Assembly: GCA_944472135.2 (NCBI GenBank) | Contig: CALYDD020000277.1 | Location: 1-64,000 of the forward strand | Length of the DNA stretch: 64,000 nucleotides | Direction: 5' to 3' | From: Trichobilharzia regenti | Lineage: Eukaryota > Platyhelminthes > Trematoda > Strigeidida > Schistosomatidae | Part shown: piece after piece, positions 43,410 to 54,128 of the stretch | Position numbering within the stretch: position 1 is the stretch's first letter | How the letters are laid out: every line of letters begins with the position of its first letter | Position numbers and translations under genes: made by a program | Notes under the pieces: model-generated | The model's database searches: none | Seen by the model: only the letters and a program-made list of their open reading frames with translations | Told to the model about the DNA's origin: nothing

Positions 43410-44610
43410 TATTATTATTGTTCCTTTGGGTTCCTAGTGGAACATAGGGCTTCAACTGCACGTCTACACTTGCCACTTCTGTCTTCCTTCTGTTGTACTT
43501 TTCACCTGCATCCATGTTAGTCCGTACATACTGTTTCAACTCCTCTTCACAGGATCTCCTCCATGTCACCCTATCCTCGCACTGACGTCCCACTTGCCGC
43601 TTCCCTTTCAGCCTGGTTCCACTTGAGCAATGGCCTGACGCACGCGTAATGTCACCCAGCGGCCTCCTCAGCCACGAGTGTCTAATCCATCTCCATTTTC
43701 TTCTGTATATTTGTTGGTTGATTGGTTCTTGTTTTGTTTGTTAGTGCCCATAGCTTCCTGTTGGTGATTGTTTCCGGCCCGGCCATCCGATCTTCAGTAA
43801 AGAGCCAGCGAAGACAGTTGTTGCTGATAAAGGTCTGGTCTGCAATAGCCTGTCGATGGAAATATTCTTTGTGACCCACCCGCCAAGTTTCCGATCCGTT
43901 CCGTATCGAAGAACTGACTGACTTGACGTTTGTATTGAAAATCCGACTGAATTTTGTTGTTGATGTGGCTGAGTGACGAAGATTTCCAGATTGGTTTCAG
44001 GTTGATGAATGTGTGTGTTTCTCACCTTCCCGATTCTCCCTCGATTTGACATCCTCGTCCGTTCCGACTGTATGTAGTTGAGACAATCCTCCCTAGATGA
44101 GTGAATGAAGTAACCTCTTTCAAATCCCTCTCGTTGATGGTGATTGGCGCTGGATGTTGCTGCTGTTGTTGTTGATGTTGGTTGGTTGGTTATTTTCATA
44201 ACCTCCATCTTGTCTATGTTCACCTGGAGTCCTGTCTTCGCCAGCTGCCTCTTTGAACAGTTTATCGGTTTTCGCTTGTTAGTCTTCGATTTTGTGACAG
44301 TGACATCAAACATAAATCATCCAGGCGCGAAATTCAGGTCTTCTTAGTTGTTCACGTCGGTCAGTCCAGGATATTGCTGTCTTCTTGTTTCCCACTGTCT
44401 GACGCATAATCCAGTCAGTCCCCCACAATTAGGAATATTATTCATTGGTGATATTAATCAGCACCCTTGTCTCACTCCTGTGTTTACTCCAAACGCCTTG
44501 CTGAGTTTTCCGTTGTGGATCACTTGACATGTGCCACCGTTGTCGTACAGCTGTTGAATACGGTTGATGAATATTTGGGTGCTGCACGCGGTAGTACTCG
44601 AGTAGTTTAA
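43410..44610 (-). mobile_element. RTE-like LINE 3' half, reverse, uninterrupted
   Basis: The minus strand runs from tail (ATTATTATTG) through the C-terminus, YLGSIVS and FADD zones to the LIQQLYDN segment near 44550. It belongs to the same subfamily as the interrupted copy at 12221-13212 plus 16136-16840, and shows what that copy looked like before insertion. Minus ORF 43741-44313 covers part of it; frameshifts are present. Confidence 0.85.
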
Positions 44611-44908
44611 TGCAGATATATAATTGGTATTTTGTTAATCGTTAGTGCTTTCAAGAAGAGATCATATACTGGGATCTGAACAGTTCGGTTTCTAAAGAAA
44701 ACTGTGAGATTTTCCCTCTTGAAAATATTGAATGAATGAATTTGATGTAAACACTGTCTGATTTGACATTAATGCTGAAAACCTGAACCTTGTTTTTTAT
44801 GCTTATAATGCAGTCGATTTTCATACACGGATTTCGAGATTAGTGAAGATCTGTCCCATTCATGTCCGATCCTGTTTGCTTTTTGAAATCTTCTTCCATG
44901 TAGTCCAC
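44611..44908. other. Unrecognised sequence
   Basis: Possibly a diverged RTE piece around 44760-44850 (ACCTTGTTTTTTATGC, GATTTTCATAC). Not certain. Confidence 0.3.
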
Positions 44909-47900
44909 CTGTAATAATAATAATAATAATAATAACAGCTTTATTCCAAACAGTATTTGTGGTACAGGTATGGAATTTTCAGCGTGCATTACAGTATATT
45001 GCATCTAATTACCTCATAAATTATATAAGATTTTTAAAAATCAAAATAAATAAATAAAAATAAATAAGTTATAAATAAATAAAATAAATAAATATTAAAA
45101 ATTAAGAAAAAAAAACAGCGTAGAGTATTTCATTTCAAACAATGCACCACAGGATTTGAAATATAAAGTTGATGTGTGGTAGAAGATGAGAACAACAGTG
45201 TAATAGTAACGAGGAAAGGAAAACAAAAACTAATGGGACTATTTGTTAGAGTGCCGCAGTAAGTTTATCGTGTCATACCTAACGGATTTCTCATCACATA
45301 ACAGCTGTGCCAGATATGGTATTGTGGACTTTTTGTATTTGGTAGTCCTAGCATATAGCCTCCTATAGCTGCTTCTAGTTCTTCCAGATGAAATGCAAGG
45401 AGATAGATGCGTATAGAGAGGATGCTCGGGGTCCGACAATATTGTATTCGCTAGTTTCTTACATGACATAATATGTCTATCTACAATAGTGTTCACCAGT
45501 TGGTTTAACGATATCCCACTTGCCCTACTAACAGCTTTTAGTGCCCTTCTCAGCGAAGCAAAGTCTTTCTTAAGTAGTCCAGGAAAGACTAATGGGGAGC
45601 AGTAAAGGAGGATGGGTAGAATACAAGAATTTACAAACTGAGAAAGTAAAGACTGCTTTATGCCAGACTGCCTAAATTTCCTAATGTAGAACGTTAAGCG
45701 AAACATCTTTCTAGTAACTAGCAAGATGTGGGAAGACCAGGAAAGATCGGTGGAAAAACTCAGCCCAAGGTACTTGACATAAGATGTATTTTCAACCTCT
45801 GTGCCGTCAATGAGAGTGGGGCCATGTGAGCTAACTAGTTGCTGTAGGTCACATTTACGTCTGAAAGTGAAATTGACTACCTGACATTTAGACGGATTAA
45901 GCTTAAGTCCGTTTGAAGAGGACCACTGACTAATTTCCGACAGAAAGCTATTTAATTTGGAACAATCTGACTGAGAGTTGACAGGCATAGAAACCGAGAG
46001 GTCATCGGCATACTTAACAAAAGTGGCTACATCAGAATGAGGCAAGTCATGTAAGAAAAACGAGAACAGAAAGGGAGAAAGAACAGCACCTTGAGGAACA
46101 CCAGCTAAAGTAAGTGAGGTAGTGGAGGATTTTCCATTGTAGACGGTGTACTGCTTCCTTTCAGAAAAATAGGAATGCAACCACTTATTTGTCCAGCTTT
46201 CAGCCTGTGTTGCAGCAAGCTTACTTAGCAAGAGAGACCTGGGAACAGAGTCAAATGCAGATGTGTAATCAAGGAAGGCACAGCGAACGTATTTAGCTCC
46301 TTTATCTAAACTAGAGACTATGCTATGGTGGAGGACGACAGCGGCATCTAACGTACTCCTACTATGTTTATAAGCAAACTGGTTGGGGTCGTTGAAAGGT
46401 TTTAAAGAGGGATCAAGATTAAGTAAAATAAGTCTTTCCATAACTTTCAAAAAGGGTGAGGTAATTGAAATGGGTCTAAACTTAACATTAGGTCCACTTG
46501 TAGATTTAGGCACTGGAACGATCTTGATGTTTTTCCATGATTCAGGTATAATACTTTTGGAAAACGATTCGTTGAAAATGTCAGTTAGCGGGGAACACAA
46601 GATGTCGGCACACTTCTTAAGGATAACAGCAGGAACACCATCAGGACCGAGGGACTGAGTAGGCTTGAGAGATTGAAGACACTTGAGGACATCATTCGTG
46701 TTTAAGCATGAGAAGCAGTCATTGTTTACACTATTTGAGTTAGGAATCATAACATTTGCTGGGATACATATGAAGGATTCATTTAGCATGTTAACATCTA
46801 CAGAAATATCATTCAACATTTGCTTACCACCTGTGATTTCCTTTAATAACTTCCACATATTTGATGGGGATTTACATGAAAGAAACTTCTGGTTATAGAG
46901 AGCATTCAATCTTTGTAATTCAAGCTTAATCAAAGTGTTCATTCTCTTAACACCAGATTTGTTTTTCATTTTGAACAACCTTTCTTTTTCACGGCGGAGC
47001 TTTTTGAGTTGAGAAGAGGAGAAGCGATCGAATTTTAAGAAGATTGTCTCTTTTGGACAACAAACATCAAGACAGAAATTAAGATAATGTGTTATGTTGG
47101 CAATTGTGTTATCAAGAGCTTGTTCAGTAAATAGATCCCAGTTTGTGTCTTTTAACATGGACCTTAGGTTCAGTATGTTGTCATGGGAATAACATCTGTG
47201 TTGTGTTTTCTTTCCAAGGTATGAGAAGACCCTTTTGTGCTGCTTTCCATATACTTTGGGCAATATTCTTATGATACAGTGATCTGAATTTAGTAGTGGG
47301 GCTCTTTTTCGAGCTTCAAATATTCCTGCATCGTTTGTAAAAACAAGGTCAAGAGTGTTGTCCATTCTAGTCGGGAAGTTGACAATATTATCGTGTCCAA
47401 GTGAAATTAGGAAGCTGTGGTCACTAGAATTAAAATCACCAGTAACTATAGACAAGGAATTTCCGAAGGAGGTGGCAGCAAGGGAAGTAAATTCATCCGC
47501 AAATAAAGATAATTCTGTGGAGTTGCATCCAGGAGCAATATACATGTTCGAGATGTAAATGTAGTTGTATTTTGACAAATGTTTAGGTCGACACTTAACG
47601 GTGAGACAGTCAATATTGTCACTAGAGAATTTGAAACATACATTATTAGACGTACACCATTGTGAATTGATGAAGATGGCGACACCGCCACCGCGTTTCT
47701 TCCTGGAACTACACCGATCTTGTCTGAATAGTTTGAAATTATTTAGATACACTAGATTGTCATCATATAGATCATGAAGCCATGTTTCTTGAAGTGATAT
47801 GATCCCAGTATTATGATATATAATGGAAGACACCAGCGATTGAAGACAGTTAATTTTAGCCGGCAGGGAGCGACAATTGGTACTCATAATTGCGGGAACA

Positions 47901-48238
47901 GTCATGAATTGAATAGGGGTATTTTTTAATGCTCTCTGCCAGCCGGCATGATGCTTTTTCTTGTCTTTTTTATGGAGTTGCAGATCAGTAGGTTTTAAAG
48001 ATATTAGATATTCACGAGAATAAATAATCCGATTTGAGGTCATATTTGAATAAGATTTATTGATTAAAATATCAATTAGAAATGAGAAATTAGATGCAAT
48101 ATGATTTGTAATGTTTAAGGTAATTGGTAGCCCAAGATTTAAGCAGGCCGCCAAGGTGTCTAAATACATGTCATAAATACATGACTTCCTTGGAATACTG
48201 GAGACAGTATTTAGGAAAAAAAATAGTGTGGAGGATTT
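44909..48238 (-). mobile_element. CR1-like LINE with intact ORF, copy 1
   Basis: Non-LTR retrotransposon read on the minus strand. The 3' end is at 44909-44936, with an (ATT)n tail preceded by AACAGCTTTATTCC (plus-strand view). The 3' UTR is about 300 bp, and one long ORF (45239-48244) holds endonuclease and RT. No ORF1 is visible upstream. The 5' end joins a SINE near 48238, so the element is 5' truncated or inserted next to the SINE. It is about 70% similar by eye to the copy at 60277-63890. Confidence 0.9.
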
Positions 48239-48244
48239 CATCAT
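45239..48244 (-). CDS. CR1-like endonuclease-reverse transcriptase
   Basis: 1001 codons without a stop. Endonuclease: STNCRSLPAKI (catalytic Asn, residue 123), LQETWL (151), TGDFN (268-272), SDHCIIR (320). Linker: CCPKETIFLKFDRFSS, the CR1-type region before RT. RT: GPDGVPAVILKKC (533), WKNIKIVPVPK (570), KFRPISITSPFLKVME (588), FLDYTSAFDSVPR (657, catalytic Asp), AGVPQGAVLSPFLFS (713) and FVKYADDLSVS (742, catalytic YADD). The C-terminus has LLYCSPLVFPGLLKKD and ends TINLLRHSNK. The protein would nick target DNA and copy its own RNA. The first codons (MMKSS) come from the adjoining SINE end. Frame integrity suggests recent activity. Confidence 0.93.
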   Translation of the reverse strand: MMKSSTLFFFLNTVSSIPRKSCIYDMYLDTLAACLNLGLPITLNITNHIASNFSFLIDILINKSYSNMTSNRIIYSREYLISLKPTDLQLHKKDKKKHHAGWQRALKNTPIQFMTVPAIMSTNCRSLPAKINCLQSLVSSIIYHNTGIISLQETWLHDLYDDNLVYLNNFKLFRQDRCSSRKKRGGGVAIFINSQWCTSNNVCFKFSSDNIDCLTVKCRPKHLSKYNYIYISNMYIAPGCNSTELSLFADEFTSLAATSFGNSLSIVTGDFNSSDHSFLISLGHDNIVNFPTRMDNTLDLVFTNDAGIFEARKRAPLLNSDHCIIRILPKVYGKQHKRVFSYLGKKTQHRCYSHDNILNLRSMLKDTNWDLFTEQALDNTIANITHYLNFCLDVCCPKETIFLKFDRFSSSQLKKLRREKERLFKMKNKSGVKRMNTLIKLELQRLNALYNQKFLSCKSPSNMWKLLKEITGGKQMLNDISVDVNMLNESFICIPANVMIPNSNSVNNDCFSCLNTNDVLKCLQSLKPTQSLGPDGVPAVILKKCADILCSPLTDIFNESFSKSIIPESWKNIKIVPVPKSTSGPNVKFRPISITSPFLKVMERLILLNLDPSLKPFNDPNQFAYKHSRSTLDAAVVLHHSIVSSLDKGAKYVRCAFLDYTSAFDSVPRSLLLSKLAATQAESWTNKWLHSYFSERKQYTVYNGKSSTTSLTLAGVPQGAVLSPFLFSFFLHDLPHSDVATFVKYADDLSVSMPVNSQSDCSKLNSFLSEISQWSSSNGLKLNPSKCQVVNFTFRRKCDLQQLVSSHGPTLIDGTEVENTSYVKYLGLSFSTDLSWSSHILLVTRKMFRLTFYIRKFRQSGIKQSLLSQFVNSCILPILLYCSPLVFPGLLKKDFASLRRALKAVSRASGISLNQLVNTIVDRHIMSCKKLANTILSDPEHPLYTHLSPCISSGRTRSSYRRLYARTTKYKKSTIPYLAQLLCDEKSVRYDTINLLRHSNK

Positions 48245-48445
48245 GAGCCGAAATCAGTTAGAAAACCACTGGAAAACCTTGGAGTACTGGACAGCTTTTT
48301 CGTTAGCCTAGTTTGGATTCTTATTCAGCAGTACGCACCCACCGGGATTGGGACTCAGGACCTTCTGGTTAGAAGGCTAGAGAGCTCGTAGACCATTGAG
48401 CCACTGGGATTCGATACAATGTTTCTTGAATTCTATCTTCTAGTG
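48239..48445 (-). repeat. Hammerhead SINE (type A), reverse, 5' truncated
   Basis: Minus strand: tRNA-like arm (CTCAATGGTCTACGAGCTC, then AGGTCCTGAGTCCC), GCGTACTGCTGAATAAG (intact stem I strand), GGTTTTCCAGTGG and the 3' end GATGAAATCC at 48239. It directly adjoins the CR1-like element. Confidence 0.8.
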
Positions 48446-48447
48446 GG

Positions 48448-48722
48448 AAGCCGTGACCAGTAGGGTACATCAGGTTGAAGATGAGGCATTAACTCATGGA
48501 AGAAGACATTGCTAAATGGTCGCACTATGTCACGAATTGGCAGAAGTTTGAATTCATGGGCTGGCTGGCCATTGTATCGGGTCTTAGTGTCTCAATGGTG
48601 TATGAGCTAGCTCGCCTTGCACCCAGAAGGTCCTTGATTCGAACCCTGGCGGTGGGTGCTTACTGATGAAGAGTCCGAAACTAGGGCGAAACAGCTGTCC
48701 AGTACTCCCAGGTTTTCCAATG
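48448..48722 (+). repeat. Hammerhead SINE (type A), forward copy
   Basis: From GAAGCCGTGACCAGTAGGGT through the A box (GTCTCAATGGTGTATGAGC), B box GATTCGAACCC and the hammerhead region CTGATGAAGAGTCCG, AGGGCGAAACAGCTGTC, CAGTACTCC. Compared with the family consensus, the first base of the core (C3) reads A here. Confidence 0.8.
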
Positions 48723-48724
48723 GT

Positions 48725-48840
48725 AGTATGCACCCACTGGGGTTTGACCTCATGACTTTCAGGTTACAAGGCAATCTCTTATATGATTCGGCCACTGGGA
48801 CCCGACTCAGTGGCTCATGAATTCTATCTAACTTGGCTTT
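48725..48840 (-). repeat. Hammerhead SINE (type A), reverse fragment
   Basis: Head part only, minus strand (GAGCCACTGAGTCGGGTCCC, then GTCATGAGGTCAAACCCC). It is cut on the low-coordinate side at the 3' end of the forward copy. Confidence 0.7.
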
Positions 48841-49544
48841 TTGTTTCTTTATAAGCATCAGTTCATTAACGCTTAATTTATTTTAGTGAGGTGTTCAGAA
48901 CCACCACCACTACTAAATAAAAATTCTACGCAGTTCATATTTATAGCGCTTTAATTCTGATGACCATAGCTTGAATTCCATATACACTTAGAGTTATTAC
49001 AGAAAAAAGGCGCAAACAGCGAAGAAAAGTTTCTTTTCCACGATTCATTTTCATGAGCTGCTGTACAATCGTAATTACATTTAACAAAGAAATCCTAAGA
49101 CCAATCAGGTACTGGTCAACTTTGTCCTTGAAAATTCTACTACATAATGTGAGGTGTAAGAAGGGATGACTAATTGTAAGTTGGAAAAGAGGCAGAAGTT
49201 GACATGATTTACTAACTGTGAGATAATGACTAATCAATAAGCTCGTGTAGAATGGACAGGAACTAGTGGAACGGTGATAAAGTCTTTCTGTGTAAAATCT
49301 GTATGAAAAAGCAATGTTATTAATAAACACTAATAAAGTGGTAATAAAATATGGATGATGGGAATAATAATGATAATAAAAGTATAAAAAAAGGGAGAAG
49401 CAAAATTATGGTAAGAACTTTACTCTGGCCACGGTAGGGCGAGTAAATGCATGTATCGCTTTTGAATGCAGAGGTCCTGTTTCAGATCTCGAATAGTTAA
49501 AGCTTCTTCAGCTATTTTTTTTGTTTTTTTATTTTATTTTTGAT
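48841..49544. other. Unrecognised sequence with a 129-codon minus ORF
   Basis: The minus ORF 48941-49330 is hydrophobic and Leu/Ile-rich, without recognisable domain or neighbours, and I do not call it a gene. The flanks are AT-rich. Confidence 0.3.
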
Positions 49545-49725
49545 TTACAGCTTGATTCCACACAGTATTTTTGGTACAAGTATGGAATTTTCAGCATGGA
49601 TATCGGTAGTCCAAATTTTGCAGGCCGACCATAGATATCAGATGTGTGTCGGCAGGTGTTCGAACCTCGGACCATGTGCATGGTCGGCGAGAGTCCTAAC
49701 TACTGTGCCACCGACGCTATGTACA
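49545..49725 (-). repeat. tRNA-head SINE with CR1-type tail (type B')
   Basis: Minus strand: GCGTCGGTGGCACAGTAGTT, GACCATGCACATGGTCCGAG, B box GGTTCGAACACC, body CATCTGATATCTATGG and TGCAAAATTTGGACTACC. The tail TGCTGAAAATTCCATACTTG continues to GTGGAATCAAGCTGTAAATC. The last 45 bp match the CR1-like 3' terminus (compare 44934-44985 in reverse). Confidence 0.8.
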
Positions 49726-50230
49726 GATGGCGTATCTGAAGTCCCTTTGTACGATATTGAGGGACTCTGTGTAGTAGCATTGTGAAGCATTCATGCAAGT
49801 GGGTAGTGCTCTATGTCCGGAGATGACAAAGTTCTCGAGGATAGGGCTGTTGCTATTCTTCTTTCACTGGAACACTGTTCAGACTGCAAAGTGAGTTTAC
49901 CTATCAGCTTTCTACGACTCATTGAAAATTCCTATTTTGACTTATCAAAATTCAAAACAAGTGATTCAGCATGAAGAGACTCTTTTCAATGAAATCATTG
50001 TCAAGCCTTAAATTGCGACAAAAATAACTGGTTATCTACCCTATATAATAGTTCATCAAAATGTGTCAATCTCAGAGGAGGGTGAATGAATAATAAAAGG
50101 CAGTAGGCAATTGAAACATTACGCAACAAGGTAGGAATTACGATAAGATAACGCTGGGAAAAAATAGCGAATTAAATAAACAAAGGTGGTAAGAAAGATA
50201 ATATTACTTACTGGATATTATTCAACAAAA
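49726..50230. other. Unrecognised sequence
   Basis: AT-rich, about 500 bp, with no gene or repeat identified. Confidence 0.35.
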
Positions 50231-50888
50231 TAGGGTCTTTTTTGTATTTCCCAATGAATGAATGGAAAACAAAACGATATTGTTGGTTTTACTGACGTTT
50301 CGCTATTCATTGCTGCCAATGGCTGAATTATAGTAGTATTATCCATCCAGAATTTACAGAATCTCAGCTTATATATAACAACTTTAGCATCCTTCATCAG
50401 TATGGGGTCATTTTTACGTAGTCGAATTGGCCAAATGGTAACGATAACAAAACCAGGTGTAGGTTGTTGGATTTGATAAGTGTGCAGAATTATAAAAGTA
50501 GTTTGTGTTTACATAATGAAATTGCTTATCACATCCGTATTGATTTTGTCATTTCATCGGGGAATAGGAGTGGGGTGTTGTAACCAAGTCAACAATTCCT
50601 ATTCAGACAATTTGAATTCCATTTGATATGAAGTGCTTCTGATGATGTTGGAAGTTCTTTGTGATTTCTGAATTGCTTTTTTCTGGATGGTGATTTCAAT
50701 ATTGTCAAAATCAATTTTGTGGCTTGATTCTATCGAGTGTAGACAAGATATGGCTGATGATTTCTCAAGCTTTTCTAGTTCAACTGGATTTCTCGACATC
50801 TACACAAAACCTCTTATTATAATGAATATCATGCTCCCAATACCCAAGTGTTTTCAAAGTGTTCAGAGTGAACTTGGTTCCGACATAT

Positions 50889-51253
50889 ATACGAAGTTTA
50901 AATTTTCAAAAGAATGGATACTGAACAAAGAGTACTCTTTTCGATAACCTCTTCATCATCAGGCTCTACATTTATACATACATTATAGTGAATGAATGAG
51001 TTAGTGTTATGAACGATATTGATGTTGTTTAAATAACATCAAATCAATAATATTGATAAATTACACCTTAATCGCATCAACATAGAATAAGCTGAATGTC
51101 AGAAACATTAAGAGAGATAATAGTACAAATTCATGAGTCTATAGCTTCTACTGAAGGCCAGGGCAATAGTAGGGGTTGGACTTGCTTCTTTTGGACACAG
51201 AGTGCTGGTTGTTTGAGGCGAATCGCAATAGCCTCTGCTGTTTGGAGCCTGCG
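50889..51253. repeat. Left inverted arm (native 3' end) of PLE
   Basis: Reverse complement of 52064-52420. It includes coding sequence for the endonuclease C-terminus (LQTAEAIAIRLKQPALCVQK). Confidence 0.95.
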
Positions 51254-51469
51254 GTGCTTCGATGTTTTTGGTAATTTATTTGGCATCCGGTATAATATAG
51301 AGAAGGATTCACCTAGGCTGGCTTTGTGTCCTGTTTGCACCAGATGTTCCAATATCGAGCTGTTAATAGTTTTCACTACACCTTTACTTAGTCATGATGG
51401 GAGATGTTCTCGAGCACGAAAAATCAAGTTCCTAAAGCAACGGCAAATATAACTGGCTCCACAAGCGCA
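51131..51469 (-). pseudogene. PLE GIY-YIG endonuclease
   Basis: The minus frame reads CACGASYICRCFRNL, FRAREHLPS, a TGA where the family has Trp, then LSKGVVKTINSSILEHLVQT, GHKASLGESFSILYRMPNKL and LQTAEAIAIRLKQPALCVQK. The Cys-rich start, the A(S/E)YI core and EHLPS fit the PLE GIY-YIG domain, although the central Gly is Cys here (SYICRC against EYIGRT at 6456). One nonsense codon and the Gly change mean it is dead. Confidence 0.8.
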
Positions 51470-51488
51470 GTTGAATTGATAGATACAA

Positions 51489-52030
51489 TTAGAAGTGGTA
51501 GTCTAGTCTAGGTACTTCATCTTTCTGTCGAGGAATCACCATCGGTCGTGTAGAGAATAAGACGTGTAGTTCGCCAGCAGCAAAAGTTCTTTGAACTGAT
51601 TTCCTTAATTTCTTTGCAACTATCTCGCTTGGTATATCGCCCATGACTTGTAGTCGTATATAAAGAGGCTTCTTTTTTATAGATAGTGAGTGCTCCTTTT
51701 CCTTTTTCTTTGCCATATGTTTCTTGATAAATTTTTCAGGATAGCCATTTTCGATCAATGTATCATATAAAATGCTTAATTCATCTTCAATTGCTTCTTC
51801 TGAGCATATAGCTCTAACTCTGTGGCTGAGGGTCTTCACTAAATTTCTTTTATACTTGATAGGAACGAAGCTGTGAACATGTGTATATCGTCCTCTCCAA
51901 GTGCTTTTTCCATGCAAATTTCTTTTTATGCTACCATCTGGTTTTCTGGTAAGTAGGACATCCAGGAAGGCAACTCATTCTGTCTTGGCATTCCTCTTCG
52001 CATGTGAATTTCATAGCCGAATGTACTTCA
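51489..52030 (-). pseudogene. PLE reverse transcriptase, C-terminal part
   Basis: The minus frame has VAFLDVLLTRKPDGSIKRNL, HGKSTWRGRYTHVHSFVPIK, YKRNLVKTLSHRVRAICSEE and LYDTLIENGYPEKFIKKHMA, ending KDEVPRLDYHF before a TAA at 51489-51491. This is the region from RT motif E through the thumb. A single-base frameshift separates it from the endonuclease. The catalytic YVDD part is lost, cut where the right inverted arm begins. Confidence 0.8.
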
Positions 52031-52063
52031 TTGAATTAAGTGATTATTGTACTCTTATTGCAG

Positions 52064-52420
52064 GCTCCAAACGGTAGAGGCTATTGCGATTCGCCTCAAA
52101 CAACCAGCACTCTGTGTCCAAAAGAAGCAAGTCCAACCCCTACTATTGCCCTGGCCTTCAGTAGAAGCTATAGACTCATGAATTTGTACTATTATCTCTC
52201 TTAATGTTTCTGACATTCAGCTTATTCTATGTTGATGCGATTAAGGTGTAATTTATCAATATTATTAATTTGATGCTATTTAAACAACATTAATGTTGTT
52301 GATAACACTAATTCATTCATTCACTATAATGTATGTATAAATGTAGAGCCTGATGATGAAGAGGTTATCGAAAAGAGTACTCTTTGTTCAGTATCCAGTC
52401 TTTTGAAAATTTTAATTGTC
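52064..52420. repeat. Right inverted arm of PLE
   Basis: Reverse complement of 50889-51253. On the plus strand it carries GAGCCTGATGATGAAGAGGT, then TATCGAAAAGAG, a hammerhead-like core also present in the other arm. Confidence 0.95.
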
Positions 52421-52861
52421 ATTTTTAATCAGTTAAGAAGTTTAAATTGTTCAGTATGAAATGAATAATAACAGTCCACCTGATAAGGGAAGGATATACG
52501 AATTGAATAAACAAAGGGAAAAATAAATATTGACAAAGTATGAATGAGGGTTATAAGAGCGTTCAGTACATATGGATGACATCCATGAAAAAAGGAGTGG
52601 TTGAGCAAACGTTTTTCTGTACAGCAAAGATCAAGCCTTTCTAATTCGGTGGCAAAAGCTTTAGCAATACTGATGACTGGGATATGCAAAAATGTGCGTA
52701 GGTTAATATATATGTAAATCTTGGGCACTTTGGTAGTAAGTAATTCCATATTAGTTTGTTTATTTGATGTATCACGCAGTGAGTGAAACAGTATTATATG
52801 CTGGATGATGTTTCGAACTAAATTTATTGTTCATAATCATATCAATTGTAATCACACGACT
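52421..52861. other. Unrecognised sequence with a 106-codon minus ORF
   Basis: The minus ORF 52429-52749 is not recognisable. The sequence around it is AT-rich. Confidence 0.3.
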
Positions 52862-53280
52862 TCAAAACTTGAGTTTTATAGTTTTCTTTGTTCTCTCCTG
52901 TTTGTCGTTGTTAGGATAGTAGATTTTCCAGATATCTAGGTGGACAGGTGTTGAATCATTCCTATTGCACGTATTCTCTTCAGTTGATTCGATAAACAAA
53001 GCTTCTGTTATCAATCTCTTCTTCCACCCTGTGACATTAGATTTTAAAACTGTCATCCTACCCTATCCAGCCTATTGTATGGTTGTGTGTAATCGCATAT
53101 GGTGAGTGTTATATCTGAAGTATTCTCCACATTTCTTATCTTATTCGGCTTAACCAATCTGGATTTTGATAGGTTTTTATGCTCGGCTAGTCTGACTGAC
53201 TGAACCCTATTCTACTAGTTTGACCTATGTATTTGACTTGACAATCATTGCAGGCGAGGTATTAGGTAAACTAAATTGTT
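52862..53280 (-). mobile_element. Penelope-like element fragment, GIY-YIG endonuclease
   Basis: Minus strand: CQVKYIGQTSR (GIY-YIG core with catalytic Tyr and Arg candidates), a broken stretch with AEHKNLSKSRL, then after a frameshift KRLITEALFIESTEENTCNR and LDIWKIYY, which is the C-terminal Glu-containing helix region. A related but shorter piece lies at 55430-55700. Confidence 0.75.
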
Positions 53281-53469
53281 TAGTTTAATTGGCAACACAT
53301 GATTGATCCTTTAACCGACAAAGCTTGTTTCTAATTGAGTTTATGGGTGATTTGAATCCCAGCCACTTTTATTCCTGCCCGCCTTGTTAAGGATTCTGCG
53401 TAAGGTGGTTTCCGAGGTTCCTTCCTTGTATGGAATTACTACTGATGATTTAGATTCATTATTTTCGGT

Positions 53470-53800
53470 GAAATTATTTGGTTCAGAGACTTGGCACCCA
53501 CTCATCTGAAAGTATTAACAACAGGCTTCAGACATTTTGTCAGCTGGTTGTCAGCTGCTCATTTTGCTCCATACTGATGCATCAGGCACGCACCCATTGA
53601 GAAGACAGTCGAATGACATCACGTAGCAGGCCGTTTGGGTGAAGTCAAACAGGAATTGAAGGAAAGTTGGTAGTTGGAGAATGACGTGGAAGATGTCGTG
53701 TGAAGAGGAAATGAAAGATTTGAGGTAGTCTTCGAGTCAGCAAGACACACCCTTCATCCCATTCAGGATTCAAGGGGGGAATAGTAGTGAGGTAGAACTG
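53470..53800 (+). mobile_element. RTE-like LINE fragment, divergent
   Basis: LFGSETWHP, then a broken NRLQTF region and TWKMSCEEEMK match the RTE C-terminus (LLYGSETWRV, TWRRSCEEEMKA). The 53281-53469 stretch before it is unrecognised. Confidence 0.6.
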
Positions 53801-54005
53801 TGTGTTGTAGATTAGGCAATAACATGAATCGATCATCATTACTTTTAAAAGTGCAGATGGATTCCAGTCAATTTCATACTGAATCATTGATGGAACTTAA
53901 TTCTCATAGTAAATCTATTCACTCAAATATTTAAAGTTTTTCATGTCGACTATTTTATACTAGATAAACTGTAATTCAAGTTTTGGTTTGTAAGGATTTG
54001 ATTTC

Positions 54006-54128
54006 TTAGAGGATTTCATCATGAGCTGACATTAGTGAGAGAACCATTGGAAAACCAACTAGGAGTACTGGCCAGCTGTTTCGTCCTAGTTCGGGACCCT
54101 TATCTATCAGTACGTAGCAGCCGGGAAT
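54006..54128 (-). repeat. Hammerhead SINE (type A), inverted 3' half
   Basis: Minus-strand 3' half of the SINE: CTAGGACGAAACAGCTGGCC, CAGTACTCC, GGTTTTCCAATGG and GATGAAATCCTC. It directly precedes a full forward copy, giving an outward-pointing pair of 3' ends. Confidence 0.75.

Larger units (their letters stand above)
50231..52420 (-). mobile_element. Penelope-like elements, reverse, one with inverted pseudo-LTRs
   Basis: The main element spans 50889-52420 on the minus strand. Its native 3' end (50889-51253) is repeated in inverted orientation at 52064-52420, nearly base for base over 360 bp. Between them are an RT remnant and a GIY-YIG endonuclease. Outside the left arm, 50231-50880 belongs to a second PLE type: minus ORF 50599-50799 reads ISCLHSIESSHKIDFDNIEI, an endonuclease C-terminal segment, and 50295-50325 repeats the GACGTTTCGCTATT motif seen near 26515. 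Both are inactive. Confidence 0.85.

Noticed and set aside
48941..49330. 129-codon minus ORF
   Set aside because: No recognisable motif and no conserved counterpart in the window; composition is explained by AT-rich DNA.
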